The translations under genes and the position numbers were made by a program. From contig NZ_SJOO01000002.1 of NCBI RefSeq assembly GCF_004331265.1, forward strand, positions 1 through 64,000: DNA of 64,000 nt, given 5' to 3'. The notes below the pieces were generated by a model that worked only from the letters and a program-made list of their open reading frames with translations, made no database searches and was not told the DNA's origin. Positions within the stretch are counted from its first letter, which is position 1. The number at the start of each line of letters is the position of its first letter. Positions 13,847-24,172 of this stretch are shown piece after piece. This stretch comes from Enterobacter wuhouensis (GTDB lineage Bacteria > Pseudomonadota > Gammaproteobacteria > Enterobacterales > Enterobacteriaceae).

Positions 13847-15567
13847 TGCGCGCCCTGCTTCCTTATCTTGCGCTCTATAAACGCCACAAATGGATGCTGA
13901 CGCTGGGCATCGTGCTGGCAATTATTACCCTGCTGGCAAGCATCGGCCTGCTTACGCTCTCTGGCTGGTTCTTGTCCGCTTCTGCCGTCGCGGGCTTTGC
14001 CGGCTTATACAGCTTTAACTATATGCTGCCTGCAGCGGGCGTACGCGGCACGGCCATTACCCGAACGGCCGGGCGCTACTTTGAGCGTCTGGTCAGCCAC
14101 GACGCGACCTTCCGCGTGCTGCAGCACCTGCGTATTTATACCTTTAGCAAGCTGCTGCCCCTCTCCCCTGCCGGGCTGGCGCGTTTTCGTCAGGGCGAAT
14201 TGCTCAACCGCGTGGTGGCGGATGTCGATACGCTGGATCACCTCTATCTGCGCGTGATATCGCCGATTGTCGGCGCCTTCGTGGTGATCGTGGTCGTGAC
14301 GCTGGGGCTGTGCGTTCTGGACGTCCCAATCGCGCTGACGCTCGGCGGCATCATGCTGCTAACGCTCATTGTTCTGCCGCCGCTGTTCTATCGAGCGGGT
14401 AAATCCACCGGCGAAAAACTGACGCGCCTGCGCGGGGAGTATCGCCAGCAGCTAACCTCCTGGCTGCAGGGACAGGCAGAACTGACCATTTTCGGTGCCA
14501 GCAGGCGGTACCGCGCGCGTATGGAAAGCACGGAGCTGAACTGGCACGAGGCCCAGCGCCGACAGTCTGAGCTGACGGCCTTTTCCCAGGCGCTGATGAT
14601 GCTTATCGGCGGCGTCGCGGTCATCGCGATGCTGTGGATGGCCTCCGGCGGCGTGGGCGGCAATATGCAGCCAGGCCCGCTGATCGCGCTCTTCGTCTTC
14701 TGTGCGCTGGCGGCGTTCGAAGCGCTTGCGCCCGTGACGGGAGCCTTCCAGCATCTTGGGCAGGTTATCGCCTCTGCCCTGCGCATTACGGACATTGCCG
14801 AGCAGGAACCCGAGGTGAAATTCGCTGCCGACCAGACTCCGGTTCCCGCTCAGGTTTCGCTGACGCTGAATGACGTCACGTTTGCCTACGATAAGCAGGG
14901 GCAGAACGCACTTGAGGGGATTCACCTTTCGGTTGGCGCGGGCCAGCGCATTGCGATCCTCGGTCGTACCGGCTGCGGTAAGTCAACGCTTTTGCAGCTG
15001 TTGACACGCGCATGGGACCCTCAGCAGGGACAGATCTTGTTTAACGAGATGCCGCTGGCTGATTTCAGCGAGCAGGCCTTACGCAAGACCGTCAGCGTAG
15101 TTCCGCAGCGCGTGCATCTCTTTAGCGCCACCCTGCGCGACAACCTGCTGCTTGCCGCGCCGAAAGCATCTGATGATGAACTAAGCGCGATGCTGGAACA
15201 GGTTGGGCTGCATAAGCTGCTTGAGGACGAAGGACTGAATAGCTGGCTGGGTGAAGGCGGTCGTCAGCTCTCCGGGGGCGAACTGCGTCGTCTGGCCATT
15301 GCCCGTGCGCTGCTGCACGATGCGCCGCTGATGCTGCTCGACGAACCCACCGAAGGGCTGGACGCGACTACCGAAAGCCAAGTCCTTGATTTACTCGCTA
15401 AGGTTATGGTCGGTAAGACGGTATTAATGGTCACGCACCGCCTGCGCGGGCTGGCGAGTTTCGATCAGATAATTGTGATGGACAACGGACACATTATTGA
15501 GCAAGGTAATCACGCAGAACTGTTGGCAAAACAGGGTCGCTACTACCAGTTTAAACAGCGTCTGTAG
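13846..15567 (+). CDS. cydC: Cysteine/glutathione ABC exporter subunit CydC
   Basis: Partner half-transporter of CydD. The transmembrane domain occupies about residues 15-300. The ABC domain has Walker [10 protein letters not shown], signature LSGGELRR and Walker [11 protein letters not shown]. Its 573 residues are the E. coli length. It is translationally coupled to cydD through TGATG, and aat follows 46 bp downstream. Confidence 0.97.
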   Translation: MRALLPYLALYKRHKWMLTLGIVLAIITLLASIGLLTLSGWFLSASAVAGFAGLYSFNYMLPAAGVRGTAITRTAGRYFERLVSHDATFRVLQHLRIYTFSKLLPLSPAGLARFRQGELLNRVVADVDTLDHLYLRVISPIVGAFVVIVVVTLGLCVLDVPIALTLGGIMLLTLIVLPPLFYRAGKSTGEKLTRLRGEYRQQLTSWLQGQAELTIFGASRRYRARMESTELNWHEAQRRQSELTAFSQALMMLIGGVAVIAMLWMASGGVGGNMQPGPLIALFVFCALAAFEALAPVTGAFQHLGQVIASALRITDIAEQEPEVKFAADQTPVPAQVSLTLNDVTFAYDKQGQNALEGIHLSVGAGQRIAILGRTGCGKSTLLQLLTRAWDPQQGQILFNEMPLADFSEQALRKTVSVVPQRVHLFSATLRDNLLLAAPKASDDELSAMLEQVGLHKLLEDEGLNSWLGEGGRQLSGGELRRLAIARALLHDAPLMLLDEPTEGLDATTESQVLDLLAKVMVGKTVLMVTHRLRGLASFDQIIVMDNGHIIEQGNHAELLAKQGRYYQFKQRL

Positions 15568-15613
15568 ACTATATTTGTACCGATCCTTACTCGCGTATTG
15601 GAGTTCCGCTGTC

Positions 15614-16318
15614 ATGCGCCTGGTCCAGCTTTCTCGTCATAATATTGCGTTCCCCTCTCCGGAAGGGGCGCTGCGTGAACCTAATGGGTTGCTGGCTCTG
15701 GGCGGCGATCTCAGTCCTGCGCGTCTGTTGATGGCCTACCAGCGAGGAATATTTCCGTGGTTCTCGCCCGGCGATCCGATTTTATGGTGGTCACCCGATC
15801 CCCGTGCCGTACTGTGGCCAGCGCAGTTTCACCTGAGCCGCAGCATGAAGCGCTTCCATGCAAAGTCACCCTACCGTGTCACCCTGAATCATGCCTTTGG
15901 TCAGGTTATTGAAGGCTGTGCTGAAGATCGTCACGAAGGGACGTGGATCACCCGCGATATCATCACCGCCTATCATCAGCTGCATGAGCTTGGCTACGCG
16001 CATTCTATCGAGGTATGGGAAGGTGAAGCGCTTGTCGGCGGTATGTACGGCGTAGCGCAGGGGACCTTGTTCTGCGGCGAATCGATGTTTTCCCGCGCGG
16101 TTAACGCTTCAAAAACCGCGCTGCTGGTTTTTTGCCAGGCCTTTGCCCATCGCGGGGGACAGCTGTTAGATTGCCAGGTGCTCAATGAGCACACGGCTTC
16201 ACTCGGCGCCGTTGAAATCTCCCGTCGGGATTACATTGAGCGCCTCGATAATTGCCGCCAGGAGAAGCTCCCGCGCGACTTCTGGGTGCCGCGTACACTC
16301 TTTCTGCCCAATGCCTAA
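15614..16318 (+). CDS. aat: Leucyl/phenylalanyl-tRNA--protein transferase
   Basis: Adds Leu or Phe from aminoacyl-tRNA to proteins with N-terminal Arg or Lys, creating N-degrons read by ClpS and ClpAP in the cytoplasm. clpS and clpA lie 4 kb downstream. It has the family's conserved [19 protein letters not shown] and YQRGIFPWF segments near the N-terminus and the acyltransferase core. Its 234 residues equal the E. coli protein. The start is ATG 15614; upstream in-frame codons overlap cydC and were rejected. Confidence 0.97.
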   Translation: MRLVQLSRHNIAFPSPEGALREPNGLLALGGDLSPARLLMAYQRGIFPWFSPGDPILWWSPDPRAVLWPAQFHLSRSMKRFHAKSPYRVTLNHAFGQVIEGCAEDRHEGTWITRDIITAYHQLHELGYAHSIEVWEGEALVGGMYGVAQGTLFCGESMFSRAVNASKTALLVFCQAFAHRGGQLLDCQVLNEHTASLGAVEISRRDYIERLDNCRQEKLPRDFWVPRTLFLPNA

Positions 16319-16345
16319 ATGTTTTCCGCATATTTTTTATGAGGG

Positions 16346-16354
16346 TGTTATAAT
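16346..16354 (+). promoter_or_regulatory. Extended -10 promoter for infA
   Basis: TGTTATAAT gives a perfect TATAAT hexamer with the TGn extension, 28 bp after the aat stop. No good -35 is visible, as expected for extended -10 promoters. It would give infA a leader of about 240 nt. Confidence 0.6.
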
Positions 16355-16602
16355 TACGCCGCAGAGTAGCTTCTGCCTGTTGCCCCGCCGCCGTTTGGGA
16401 CCCTCGCTTCAGATAACGTCCTGACGTTTATCCTGTTGTCTCCCCTTTACGAATGCGCTTCCTGTTCGGTTGTACCGTGACGCTTGGGCAATGCGCTGAA
16501 ACTGTTTTGCTGCGTTTTAATCGCGCAATTCTTTACTTAATTGATGAATTTCGGCATTATCTTGCCGGTTCAAAACTTGGTAGTGATACCCCAGAGGATT
16601 AG

Positions 16603-16821
<219 letters not shown>

Positions 16822-16853
16822 TTGTTTTCGCCTGTAATGGCAGATGAATATTT

Positions 16854-16882
16854 AAAAGGTCGGGATAATCCCGGCCTTTTTT
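16854..16882. terminator. Bidirectional terminator between infA and the 153-residue orphan
   Basis: AAAAGGTCGGGA-TAA-TCCCGGCCTTTT with flanking A and T runs. It is placed to end both infA (plus) and the convergent gene at 16893 (minus). Confidence 0.85.
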
Positions 16883-16892
16883 ATTTATGGCT

Positions 16893-17354
16893 TTAGTGCT
16901 GCTGCGTTGGAAGATGTATTGTCATCCAGGGTTGTACAGGAGCGATTAAATCCCCCGCCATAGAATGAGCCATTTCGTGGAGTAATCCCGTCAGGTGCGG
17001 CAGCATATCGCGGTCAAAATGCGACACCAGCAGCACATGGTTTAACGCCCGGCAGTAGTCGCATTTCGTTTCTGTATCTTCAAGCAACCACTCTTTTTGT
17101 CGCGGCTGTACCGCTTCGTCCTCAAATTCCACCACCTGAAAATCACGCATGGATTCTGTGAGGCCGGATTTCACCTCTTCCAGGTAAGCTCCGAGACAAC
17201 GGCAAACAGGCTGCGTTTGCGGGAGTGATTTGCAGTCGAGGAGGATTTCGGTGAGCAGCTTGCAGCGCTCGGCTAGAGTTGGGAGATCGGAGTTGAGGGA
17301 GAGTTCGGTGTAGAGTTGGGAGATAGACTGGTTTTCCATATTCATAATTTCCAT
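16893..17354 (-). CDS. Uncharacterised 153-residue protein at the infA-clpA junction
   Basis: I do not recognise this protein. It is soluble, with no signal or membrane segment. It has an acidic helical N-terminal half and several Cys and His residues: a CRC near residue 53, a C-x2-C pair in ETKCDYCRALNH, HLTGLLHEMAHSM, and a His-rich tail. The clustered Cys and His could bind metal, but no known finger pattern fits. Three Met codons (17354, 17345, 17339) could start it; the last has a better-spaced purine stretch. It follows an Ash/Icd-like fragment on the same strand, so an origin in a P4-like satellite or prophage remnant is my inference. It sits where K-12 carries serW. Confidence 0.6.
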   Translation of the reverse strand: MEIMNMENQSISQLYTELSLNSDLPTLAERCKLLTEILLDCKSLPQTQPVCRCLGAYLEEVKSGLTESMRDFQVVEFEDEAVQPRQKEWLLEDTETKCDYCRALNHVLLVSHFDRDMLPHLTGLLHEMAHSMAGDLIAPVQPWMTIHLPTQQH

Positions 17355-17369
17355 ATTAAGAGCTGAAAA

Positions 17370-17633
17370 CTACCACCAGAAACGCCAACTTCGGGTGGCA
17401 GACTGAACCGGTTTGGCGTACCGACCATATGGAAAATCGGCGCTTCAAAAGAAGCCCCGGTTCAGCCCACCATATTTGAAGATACGGATTATACCGCAGC
17501 TAAAAAAAGAGTGAACGAAACCAGTGACGTTGCGTGAGCAACATCTTTCCATATGTGTGTAATCAGGACGCCAATCCCGGCACCTGATTTTGCAGGTGCG
17601 CCGCCATTTTATTACTGTGGATTTATCCAGCAA
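17370..17633 (-). pseudogene. Ash/Icd-like leader protein fragment of satellite-phage type, interrupted by a stop
   Basis: On the minus strand a frame from 17633 (TTG) runs into TGA at 17447-17445 and then stays open for 24 codons to TAG at 17372-17370. The part after the TGA ends with GRYAKPVQSATRSWRFWW, a tail I recall as typical of the Ash / Icd-like proteins encoded in the regulatory regions of P4-like elements. The DNA near 17570 (AAAATCAGGTGCCGGGATTG on the minus strand) also recalls those regions. No integrase or other phage gene is nearby. The match rests on memory, not a search. Confidence 0.4.
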
Positions 17634-17685
17634 CTGACTTCGAAAGAAACTGGAAAGCGCCTCGCAAAATTCCTCTGCGGCCTGT

Positions 17686-17722
17686 TGCCCTCACCCCAGC
17701 CCTCTCCCACAGGGAGAGGGAG
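17686..17722. repeat. Short palindromic intergenic repeat (CCCTCTCCC type)
   Basis: CCCTCACCCCAGCCCTCTCC followed by AGGGAGAGGG forms an imperfect hairpin of a kind scattered through enterobacterial intergenic DNA. It stands next to the clpA terminator. A decayed version of the same pair (repeat plus terminator hairpin) is present at 37785-37844. Confidence 0.55.
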
Positions 17723-17728
17723 AAAACC

Positions 17729-17757
17729 AAAAAAACGGCAACCGAAGTTGCCGTTTT
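17729..17757 (-). terminator. Rho-independent terminator after clpA
   Basis: On the clpA strand, AAAACGGCAAC-TTCG-GTTGCCGTTTT is an 11-bp perfect stem with a UUCG tetraloop, followed by a long T run. It begins 17 bp past the clpA stop. Confidence 0.9.
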
Positions 17758-17773
17758 GCTTTTACCTTACAAC

Positions 17774-20053
17774 TCAGTGAGCCGCTTCCGGCTTGTGCTT
17801 CGCCGCACTCTGGAAATCGTACGTCAGTTCGTTCTTCGCCTGGTCCAGCGCCACGGTCACCTGACCGCCGTCCACCAGCGAGCCAAACAGCAGCTCGTTC
17901 GCCAGCGGTTTCTTCAGGTTGTCCTGAATCACGCGCGCCATCGGACGGGCACCCATCGCACGGTCGTAGCCTTTCTCGGCCAGCCAGTTGCGGGCCTCCT
18001 GGCTCACTTCCAGCGACACGCCTTTCTGATCCAGCTGAACCTGCAGCTCGACGATGAACTTGTCCACCACCTGATGGATCACCTCGGTAGACAGGTGATC
18101 GAACCAGATAATGTTGTCCAGACGGTTGCGGAACTCCGGCGTGAAGGTCTTCTTGATCTCCTCCATCGCATCGGTGCTGTTATCCTGGTGGATCAGGCCG
18201 ATGGATTTACGCTCGGTTTCACGCACCCCGGCGTTGGTGGTCATCACCAGCACCACGTTGCGGAAGTCCGCCTTGCGCCCGTTGTTGTCGGTCAGCGTCC
18301 CGTTGTCCATCACCTGCAGCAGGATGTTGAACACGTCCGGGTGCGCTTTCTCGATTTCATCGAGCAGCAGGACCGCGTGCGGATGCTTGATCACCGCGTC
18401 GGTGAGCAGGCCGCCCTGGTCAAAGCCCACGTAGCCAGGAGGCGCACCAATCAAACGGCTGACGGTGTGACGCTCCATATACTCGGACATATCAAAGCGC
18501 AGCAGCTCAATGCCCAGCGCTTTGGAGAGCTGAACCGTCACCTCGGTTTTCCCCACGCCGGTTGGGCCAGCGAACAGGAAGGAACCGACAGGCTTGTGGT
18601 CATGCCCCAGCCCGGCGCGGGCCATCTTGATCGCTTCGGTTAAGGCCTCAATGGCTTTATCCTGACCAAAGACCAGCATTTTCAGGCGATTGCCGAGGGT
18701 GCGCAGCGTGTCGCGGTCGCTCTGAGAAACGCTCTTCTCAGGGATACGCGCGATGCGGGCCACCACGGACTCAATGTCCGCCACGTTAACGGTTTTCTTA
18801 CGCTTGCTGGCCGGCATCAGGCGCGCACGCGCACCCGCTTCATCAATCACGTCAATCGCCTTATCCGGCAGATGACGATCATTAATGTATTTAACCGCCA
18901 GCTCCACCGCCGCACGTACCGCTTTCGCGGTGTAACGCACGTCGTGGTGCGCTTCGTACTTGGTTTTCAGGCCGTTGATGATCTGCACCGTTTCGTCCAC
19001 GGACGGCTCGGTGACGTCGATTTTCTGGAAGCGGCGCGCCAGGGCACGATCTTTCTCAAAGATGTTGCTGAACTCCTGGTAGGTCGTGGAGCCCATCACG
19101 CGGATCTTGCCGCTGGAGAGCAGCGGTTTGATCAGATTCGCCGCATCCACCTGGCCACCGGAGGCCGCACCTGCGCCGATGATGGTGTGGATCTCATCGA
19201 TAAACAGGATGCTGTTGGTGTCCTGCTCCAGCTGTTTTAACAGCGCCTTGAAGCGTTTTTCAAAATCACCGCGGTATTTCGTGCCCGCCAGCAGCGAGCC
19301 GATATCCAGCGAGTAGATGGTGCAGTCGGCAATCACTTCCGGCACGTCGCCCTGCACAATGCGCCAGGCAAGCCCTTCGGCAATCGCGGTTTTACCCACG
19401 CCGGACTCGCCCACCAGCAGCGGGTTGTTCTTGCGGCGACGGCACAGCACCTGGATCGCGCGCTCCAGCTCTTTATCGCGGCCAATCAGCGGATCGATAC
19501 CGCCAACGCGAGCAAGCTGGTTAAGGTTGGTGGTGAAGTTTTCCATACGATCCTCCCCGCCTGCTTGCTCTTCATTGTTATTGACCTGATTGCTGGGATC
19601 CGATGCCTGGTTAGGCTCGTCTTTGCGCGTTCCGTGAGAGATAAAGTTAACCACGTCAAGGCGGCTGACTTCATGTTTACGCAGCAGGTAGGCAGCCTGT
19701 GACTCCTGCTCGCTGAAGATGGCGACAAGGACGTTTGCGCCAGTCACTTCGCTACGTCCGGAAGACTGGACGTGGAATACCGCGCGCTGCAGCACGCGCT
19801 GGAAGCTGAGCGTCGGCTGCGTGTCGCGCTCTTCTTCACTGGCTGGCAGCACCGGTGTGGTTTGTTCGATGAAGGCTTCGAGTTCCTGACGCAGCGCCAC
19901 CAGATCCACGGAGCAGGCTTCCAGCGCTTCGCGGGCAGATGGGTTGCTAAGCAGTGCGAGCAGTAAATGCTCGACGGTCATAAACTCATGTCGGTGCTCA
20001 CGCGCTCTGGCGAAAGCCATGTTTAAACTGAGTTCCAGTTCTTGATTGAGCAT
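17774..20053 (-). CDS. clpA: ATP-dependent Clp protease ATP-binding subunit ClpA
   Basis: AAA+ unfoldase that feeds substrates, including ClpS-delivered N-degron proteins, to ClpP in the cytoplasm. The order is an N-terminal repeat domain (residues 1-145, the ClpS docking surface), the D1 module with Walker A GESGVGKT near 215, the D2 module with Walker A GPTGVGKT near 497, and a C-terminal tail with the [14 protein letters not shown] end. The start is ATG 20053 ([14 protein letters not shown]), giving 759 residues, as in E. coli within one. clpS lies 27 bp upstream on the same strand. Confidence 0.97.
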   Translation of the reverse strand: MLNQELELSLNMAFARAREHRHEFMTVEHLLLALLSNPSAREALEACSVDLVALRQELEAFIEQTTPVLPASEEERDTQPTLSFQRVLQRAVFHVQSSGRSEVTGANVLVAIFSEQESQAAYLLRKHEVSRLDVVNFISHGTRKDEPNQASDPSNQVNNNEEQAGGEDRMENFTTNLNQLARVGGIDPLIGRDKELERAIQVLCRRRKNNPLLVGESGVGKTAIAEGLAWRIVQGDVPEVIADCTIYSLDIGSLLAGTKYRGDFEKRFKALLKQLEQDTNSILFIDEIHTIIGAGAASGGQVDAANLIKPLLSSGKIRVMGSTTYQEFSNIFEKDRALARRFQKIDVTEPSVDETVQIINGLKTKYEAHHDVRYTAKAVRAAVELAVKYINDRHLPDKAIDVIDEAGARARLMPASKRKKTVNVADIESVVARIARIPEKSVSQSDRDTLRTLGNRLKMLVFGQDKAIEALTEAIKMARAGLGHDHKPVGSFLFAGPTGVGKTEVTVQLSKALGIELLRFDMSEYMERHTVSRLIGAPPGYVGFDQGGLLTDAVIKHPHAVLLLDEIEKAHPDVFNILLQVMDNGTLTDNNGRKADFRNVVLVMTTNAGVRETERKSIGLIHQDNSTDAMEEIKKTFTPEFRNRLDNIIWFDHLSTEVIHQVVDKFIVELQVQLDQKGVSLEVSQEARNWLAEKGYDRAMGARPMARVIQDNLKKPLANELLFGSLVDGGQVTVALDQAKNELTYDFQSAAKHKPEAAH

Positions 20054-20080
20054 AGGCACCTCCCCCAATTTTATGCCTTA

Positions 20081-20401
20081 TCAGGCCTTTTCCAGCGTAC
20101 ACAGCAACGGATGCTCGTTCTCCCTTGCATAGTCGTTCACCATCGCCACTTTGGTTTCCGCGACTTCGGCAGTAAAGATGCCGCAGATCGCTTTGCCTCG
20201 ATAATGAACGGTAAGCATCAGTTGCGTTGCACGTTCTACATCATAAGAAAAGAACTTTTGTAGCACGTCAATAACAAATTCCATCGGCGTGTAATCATCG
20301 TTCATTAACATAACTTTATACATAGATGGCGGTTTTAGCGCGTCGCGCACTTTATCTTCCGCCAGCTGGTCAAAATCCAGCCAGTCGTTGGTCTTACCCA
20401 T
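20081..20401 (-). CDS. clpS: ClpA adaptor ClpS
   Basis: Adaptor that recognises N-terminal Leu, Phe, Tyr and Trp degrons and delivers them to ClpAP. Its 106 residues equal E. coli ClpS. The N-degron pocket motif [10 protein letters not shown] and the downstream [10 protein letters not shown] segment are present. The start is ATG 20401 ([10 protein letters not shown]); an in-frame start at 20461 adds 20 unconserved residues. It lies immediately upstream of clpA and diverges from cspD across 267 bp. Confidence 0.97.
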   Translation of the reverse strand: MGKTNDWLDFDQLAEDKVRDALKPPSMYKVMLMNDDYTPMEFVIDVLQKFFSYDVERATQLMLTVHYRGKAICGIFTAEVAETKVAMVNDYARENEHPLLCTLEKA

Positions 20402-20668
20402 TATGCATAACCACTTTGAATCTACCTCAGATGTTAGATAACAATCATCTATTACTGTCATCCGCGATGTCTGTCACAAACTGTTGCAATAGCGTTAACT
20501 GCTTCAAATTTTGGTTGATTATTGTCCCAACTCCAGCGCCAAATGCTTGACGGCATCTTTCGTTTATCTAAATTGTACAAGCGTGAGTTGGCGAGGTTTT
20601 GAACAGCCCCCACTCCACCACCGGTTCATTCCATCTTAATTTATAAGATTTACGAAGGATGTCGAAGC

Positions 20669-20890
20669 ATGGAAATGGGTACTGTTAAGTGGTTCAACAA
20701 CGCCAAGGGGTTTGGCTTCATCTGCCCCGAAGGCGGCGGCGAGGATATCTTCGCTCACTATTCCACCATTCAAATGGATGGTTACAGGACGCTCAAAGCC
20801 GGGCAGTCCGTTCGGTTCGATGTACACCAGGGGCCAAAAGGCAATCACGCCAGTCTGATCGTCCCCGTTGAAGCAGAAGCAGTCGCATAG
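20669..20890 (+). CDS. cspD: Cold-shock-like protein CspD
   Basis: 73-residue cold-shock-domain protein with RNP1 (KGFGFI) and RNP2-like (DIFAHYS) nucleic-acid-binding motifs. In E. coli CspD is made in stationary phase, inhibits replication and is a Lon substrate. The second and third residues (MEMGTVKWF) differ slightly from E. coli as I recall it. A purine-rich site (GAAGGATG) lies upstream of the start, and a hairpin terminator follows. Confidence 0.95.
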   Translation: MEMGTVKWFNNAKGFGFICPEGGGEDIFAHYSTIQMDGYRTLKAGQSVRFDVHQGPKGNHASLIVPVEAEAVA

Positions 20891-20921
20891 CTCTCTGATT
20901 CATTGTGTACACCCCGCAGGC

Positions 20922-20951
20922 AAAATGCCAGCCCGATCGGCTGGCATTTTT
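20922..20951. terminator. Bidirectional terminator between cspD and macB
   Basis: AAAATGCCAGC and GCTGGCATTTT surround a small loop between the convergent genes cspD and macB, with T-rich sequence on the plus-strand side and an A run on the other. Confidence 0.85.
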
Positions 20952-20960
20952 ATTTTCGGG

Positions 20961-22901
20961 TTATTCCCGCGCCAGCGCATCCACCGGGTCCAGCCGCGCC
21001 GCGTTGCGTGCCGGCAGCCAGCCAAACAAAATCCCGGTGAAGGTCGAACACAGAAACGCCGTGAGGATCGCCACCGGCGAGAAGCCGATCTCCCAGCCCG
21101 GTAGAAAGATCTGCAGCGCAAAGGCGATCATCATCGAAAGCGCAATGCCCATCGCTCCGCCCACCAGACACACCAGCACCGCCTCAATCAGAAACTGCTG
21201 CAGCACGTCGCTGGCTCTGGCCCCGACCGCCATGCGGATACCGATCTCCCGGGTGCGCTCGGTTACCGACACCAGCATGATATTCATCACCCCGATGCCG
21301 CCAACGACCAGCGAAATCACCGCCACCAGCGTCAGGAACATCTGAAGAGTACGTGTGGTCTTTTCCGCCGTTTTCAAGAGGCCGTCCATGTTCCAGGTGA
21401 AGAAATCCTTCTTCCCGTGGCGCAGGGTTAATAGCCGCTCAAGCTGCTGTTCGGCCATGGCGCTGTCGTAGCCCTCCTTCACGCGAACGGTGATGGAGTT
21501 GAGCCAGGACTGGCCCATTATGCGCCCGGAAATGGTGGTGTACGGCAGCCAGACGCGCAGGATCTTGCTGCTGCCAAACATCGACTGCTTCTCTTCCGCC
21601 ACGCCGATCACCGTCGCAGGCATGTTGCCGACGAGGATCACCTCGCCCACCACGTTCGTTTTATTCGGGAAGAGCTGCCTGCGCGAGTTGTCATCTAACA
21701 CCACGACCTGCGCCCTGCCCGCCAGCTGTTCGGCATTGAACGTCGCGCCCTGGCTAAAGGTCATGCCGTACACGTTAAAATAATCGCCGCTCACGCCGTT
21801 CGCGCTGGCCGCCACGTCAATGTTGCCGTAGCGCAGGCGCAGGTTTTGCGAAACCGCAGGCGTGGCGGAGTTCACCCACGGCTGCTTCTGGATCGCCGCC
21901 AGATCGTCGTATTTTAGCGCCTGCTGATTCTGCGGCTCGTCGTCGCCGAAGTCTTTGCCGGGATAGACGTCGATGGTGTTGGTGCCGATGGCGCGGATAT
22001 CTGCCAGCACCAGCTGCTTCGCCGCGTCGCCCACCACCACAATCGACACCACCGAAGCGATGCCGATGATGATGCCGAGCATCGTCAGCAGGGTGCGCAT
22101 TTTGTTGGCCGCCATCGCCAGCCAGGCCATGGTGAGCGCTTCACGAAAGCCGCTGGAGAACTGTCCCCAGCCGGTCGCTGCCGGGAGCGCCTCTTTCGGC
22201 GCCGCCGCTCTGGACTCACGCGGCGGCGGGTTGCTGACCAGCTCGCCGTCGTGGATCTCAATAATCCGTTCGGCCTGCGCCGCTACCTGCGGATCGTGGG
22301 TGACGATAATCACCGTATGACCCTGATCGCGCAGCTGATGGAGGATCGCCATGACCTCTTCACCGGAGTGGCTGTCGAGCGCGCCCGTCGGTTCATCCGC
22401 GAGGATCACCTGCCCGCCGTTCATCAGGGCGCGGGCAATACTCACGCGCTGCTGCTGGCCGCCGGACAGCTGCGACGGCTGATAGTCCACCCGCTCCGCC
22501 AGCCCAAGGCGCGTGAGCAGCGCCTTCGCGCGCTCAAGCCGCTTTTTCCGCTCCACGCCCGCATAGACCGCGGGCACTTCCACGTTTTGCGCCGCGCTCA
22601 GGTGCGAGAGCAGATGGTAGCGCTGAAAGATAAAGCCGAAGTGTTCCCGGCGCAGCTTCGCCAGCGCGTCGCTGTCCAGCGTGGAGATATCCGTTCCCGC
22701 CACGCGATAGGTGCCGCTGGTCGGCTTATCCAGGCAGCCGAGAATGTTCATCAGCGTCGATTTACCGGAGCCCGACGCCCCGACAATCGCCACCATCTCG
22801 CCGGCCTCCACGCGCAGGGAGATCCCTTTCAACACCTCCACCGGGCCGTCGCCGGACGGATAGCTGCGACGAATGTCATTCAGCTCAAGCAGCGCCGTCA
22901 T
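20961..22901 (-). CDS. macB: MacB, ABC permease/ATPase of the MacAB-TolC efflux pump
   Basis: Inner-membrane mechanotransmission ABC transporter that, with MacA and TolC, exports macrolides and the enterotoxin STII in E. coli. The ABC domain at the N-terminus has Walker [10 protein letters not shown] near residue 41, signature LSGGQQQR and Walker [11 protein letters not shown]. Then come one membrane helix (about 270), a large periplasmic domain, and three C-terminal helices (about 520-640). It has 646 residues, close to 648 in E. coli. It overlaps the end of macA by 4 bp. Confidence 0.96.
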   Translation of the reverse strand: MTALLELNDIRRSYPSGDGPVEVLKGISLRVEAGEMVAIVGASGSGKSTLMNILGCLDKPTSGTYRVAGTDISTLDSDALAKLRREHFGFIFQRYHLLSHLSAAQNVEVPAVYAGVERKKRLERAKALLTRLGLAERVDYQPSQLSGGQQQRVSIARALMNGGQVILADEPTGALDSHSGEEVMAILHQLRDQGHTVIIVTHDPQVAAQAERIIEIHDGELVSNPPPRESRAAAPKEALPAATGWGQFSSGFREALTMAWLAMAANKMRTLLTMLGIIIGIASVVSIVVVGDAAKQLVLADIRAIGTNTIDVYPGKDFGDDEPQNQQALKYDDLAAIQKQPWVNSATPAVSQNLRLRYGNIDVAASANGVSGDYFNVYGMTFSQGATFNAEQLAGRAQVVVLDDNSRRQLFPNKTNVVGEVILVGNMPATVIGVAEEKQSMFGSSKILRVWLPYTTISGRIMGQSWLNSITVRVKEGYDSAMAEQQLERLLTLRHGKKDFFTWNMDGLLKTAEKTTRTLQMFLTLVAVISLVVGGIGVMNIMLVSVTERTREIGIRMAVGARASDVLQQFLIEAVLVCLVGGAMGIALSMMIAFALQIFLPGWEIGFSPVAILTAFLCSTFTGILFGWLPARNAARLDPVDALARE

Positions 22902-24013
22902 TTGGCGGCTCCAGGCAGGCTTTCGCTGGTGACAACCTCCTCACCCTCTTCCAGCCCTTTCACCACCACCACGTCGGTGTCGTTCCGTGCGCCTATCACC
23001 ACTTCACGCTCGCGCGTTTCGCCGCTGCGGAGCACTTTCACCTTGTAGCGATTGCCGCCAGCGGATTCGCCCAGCGCAGAGAGCGGAATGGTCAGCACGT
23101 TCTTCACGCCGGTCAGCTGAATGTGCACCTGCGCGGTCATGTCCAGACGCAGCACGCCCTGCGGGTTCGGCACTTCAAAACGCGCATAGTAGAAGATGGC
23201 ATCGTTCACTTTTTCCGGCGTCGGCAGTATGTCCTTCAACACGCCCTCATAGCGGGTCTGCGGATCGCCGAGCACGGTAAACCACGCGTTCTGCCCCGGC
23301 TTGAGGTGAATGACATCCGCCTCTGAGACCTGGGCTTTCACCAGCATGGTGCTCATGTCCGCCAGCGTCAGGATATTCGGCGCCTGCTGCGCGGCAATCA
23401 CCGTCTGCCCCTGCAGCGTGCTGATTTGCGTCACCTCACCGGCCATCGGCGCAACGATTTTGGTGTAGTCGAGGTTGGTTTTTGCCGTATCTAGCGAGGC
23501 CTGATTACGCTTTATCTGCGCGTCGATGGTGCCAATCTGCGCCTGCTTCACCGCCAGCTCCGTTGCGGCAGTATCCAGATCCTGCTTCGAAATCGCCTGC
23601 GTTTTGGCCAGCGCCTGCTGGCGCGTCAGCGTCACCTGCGCGAGGTTTCTCTCCGCCTGCGCCTGCGCGCGCTGGGCGCGCAGCTCCATCAGCGTCGCTT
23701 CCACTTCGCGGATCTGGTTTTCGGCCTGTTCGGGGTCGATAACGCCAAGCAACTGGCCTTTTTTGACTTTATCGCCAATTTCGACCGACAGCGTTTTCAG
23801 CTGGCCGCTGACCTGCGCGCCCACGTCGACCTTGCGCAGCGCGTCCAGCTTGCCCGTCGCCAGCACGTTTTGCTGCAGCTCGCCCGGGCGCACGATTAAC
23901 GTTTGATACTGCGGCACAGGAGCGTTGAGCACCTGCCATACCCAGTAACCACCGACCAGCACGACTACCACCAGCAGCAGAAACAGCTTTCTGCGTTTTC
24001 CCTTCAGGTTCAT
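22898..24013 (-). CDS. macA: MacA, periplasmic adaptor of the MacAB-TolC pump
   Basis: Membrane-fusion protein that links MacB to TolC. It has an N-terminal membrane anchor (about residues 10-28), then a lipoyl half-motif, an alpha-helical hairpin (about 95-160), the second lipoyl half ([20 protein letters not shown]), a beta-barrel and a membrane-proximal domain. Its 371 residues equal E. coli MacA. It is the first gene of macAB and overlaps macB by 4 bp. Confidence 0.96.
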   Translation of the reverse strand: MNLKGKRRKLFLLLVVVVLVGGYWVWQVLNAPVPQYQTLIVRPGELQQNVLATGKLDALRKVDVGAQVSGQLKTLSVEIGDKVKKGQLLGVIDPEQAENQIREVEATLMELRAQRAQAQAERNLAQVTLTRQQALAKTQAISKQDLDTAATELAVKQAQIGTIDAQIKRNQASLDTAKTNLDYTKIVAPMAGEVTQISTLQGQTVIAAQQAPNILTLADMSTMLVKAQVSEADVIHLKPGQNAWFTVLGDPQTRYEGVLKDILPTPEKVNDAIFYYARFEVPNPQGVLRLDMTAQVHIQLTGVKNVLTIPLSALGESAGGNRYKVKVLRSGETREREVVIGARNDTDVVVVKGLEEGEEVVTSESLPGAAK

Positions 24014-24107
24014 ATAAATTCCAATTAATTATTCTGGCTATCATCACGGCTGATTTTATCTAAACGACTCTTCAACGAAACCCCTGTTTCCCTAAATCGT
24101 CACAATT

Positions 24108-24124
24108 TGTTTACGAGACGTTGA
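24108..24124 (+). promoter_or_regulatory. Candidate PhoP box upstream of ybjX
   Basis: TGTTTA-CGAGA-CGTTGA fits the PhoP direct repeat (T/G)GTTTA-N5-(T/G)GTTTA with a perfect first and a 4/6 second half. A -10-like TGAAAT begins 12 bp after it, the spacing usual for PhoP promoters. ybjX homologues are PhoP-controlled in E. coli and Salmonella. The site assignment is inference. Confidence 0.45.
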
Positions 24125-24172
24125 TAGTTCGCCTGCTGAAATAGAGAAATTCCACAAGAAGCAGGATCTATC

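Noticed and set aside
17445..17447. TGA read as selenocysteine
   Set aside because: No SECIS-like hairpin follows closely, and Ash/Icd-like proteins are not selenoproteins. A nonsense change or natural end is simpler.
16822..17773. tRNA-Ser (serW) expected from K-12 gene order
   Set aside because: No cloverleaf arms or GGTTCGAATCC-type T arm were seen on either strand in the infA-clpA gap, so no tRNA was called.
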